Source: Actinomycetes bacterium (GTDB lineage Bacteria > Actinomycetota > Actinomycetes > Actinomycetales > Microbacteriaceae). From it: DNA of 21,962 bases. The translations under genes and the position numbers were made by a program. Where the stretch lies: the NCBI GenBank assembly GCA_023386365.1, contig JAEWJX010000062.1, positions 1 through 21,962 of the forward strand. Direction: 5' to 3'. Positions 21,947 to 21,962 of the stretch are shown here, piece by piece. Every line of letters starts with the position of its first letter. Position 1 is the first letter of the stretch. The notes below the pieces were generated by a model. The model was given only the letters and a program-made list of their open reading frames with translations. It ran no database searches and had not been told where the DNA came from.

Positions 21947-21959
21947 GCCCCGCGGGGGC
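21947..21959 (+). terminator. Short hairpin after gluB, possible terminator
   Basis: GCCCC (21947-21951) and GGGGC (21955-21959) pair around a 3-base loop 11 bases after the gluB stop. It is at the window edge and may be cut. It could attenuate transcription between gluB and permease genes expected next. Confidence 0.35.
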
Positions 21960-21962
21960 GCG

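Overview
The window is a gene-dense, high-GC stretch of actinobacterial chromosome. Gene content and order fit Microbacteriaceae (Microbacterium or a close relative): recA-recX, miaB-miaA-dapF, hflX, metF-metE, lexA facing a LysM gene, hisC-hisB-hisH-priA-sseB, infC-rpmI-rplT, a SpoU methyltransferase and gluA-gluB. The family assignment is inference from protein sequences and synteny recalled from knowledge; no search was run. I see no mobile element, tRNA, rRNA or CRISPR array. No stretch above 300 bases lacks a gene; the longest gap is the 292-base lexA/LysM intergenic region.

Layout. 1-1568: 3' part of recA, abnormally carrying two laps of the RecA C-terminal half in one open frame, then recX. 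1579-5358: a small lipoprotein, then the overlapping set miaB, miaA, dapF. 5363-6459: two minus-strand genes (SRPBCC protein and RsmC-like methyltransferase), divergent from hflX (6502-8040). 8045-11418: a promoter, a structured leader and the metF-metE methionine pair. 11477-12220: alpha/beta hydrolase. 12231-13542: lexA (minus) and a LysM membrane protein (plus) diverge from an intergenic region with two LexA-type operators, each overlapping a recognisable promoter. 13565-17480: histidine genes and sseB. 17473-17835: a minus-strand DUF1844 gene. 17851-19347: translation operon infC-rpmI-rplT with a long leader and a strong terminator. 19377-20171: RNA methyltransferase. 20234-21935: ATP-binding and solute-binding subunits of a glutamate-type ABC importer.

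How the genes work together. RecA and LexA form the SOS switch, RecX modulates RecA, and the LysM protein has the position and operator expected of an SOS cell-division inhibitor (YneA/DivS/ChiZ-like). MiaA and MiaB act in sequence on A37 of tRNA. MetF supplies methyl-tetrahydrofolate to the methionine pathway that ends in MetE. HisC, HisB, HisH and PriA are four histidine-biosynthesis steps.

Expression signals are unusually readable. At least seven genes have a TANNNT -10 hexamer ending 6-7 bases before the start codon, the pattern of leaderless transcription, and in two cases the hexamer is built from the preceding gene's stop codon. The points most worth a second look are the recA internal duplication (real rearrangement or assembly chimera), the SOS-controlled lexA/LysM pair with its leader hairpin, the probable ATC start of infC, and the metF and infC leaders. 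Most of the window is otherwise ordinary core genome.
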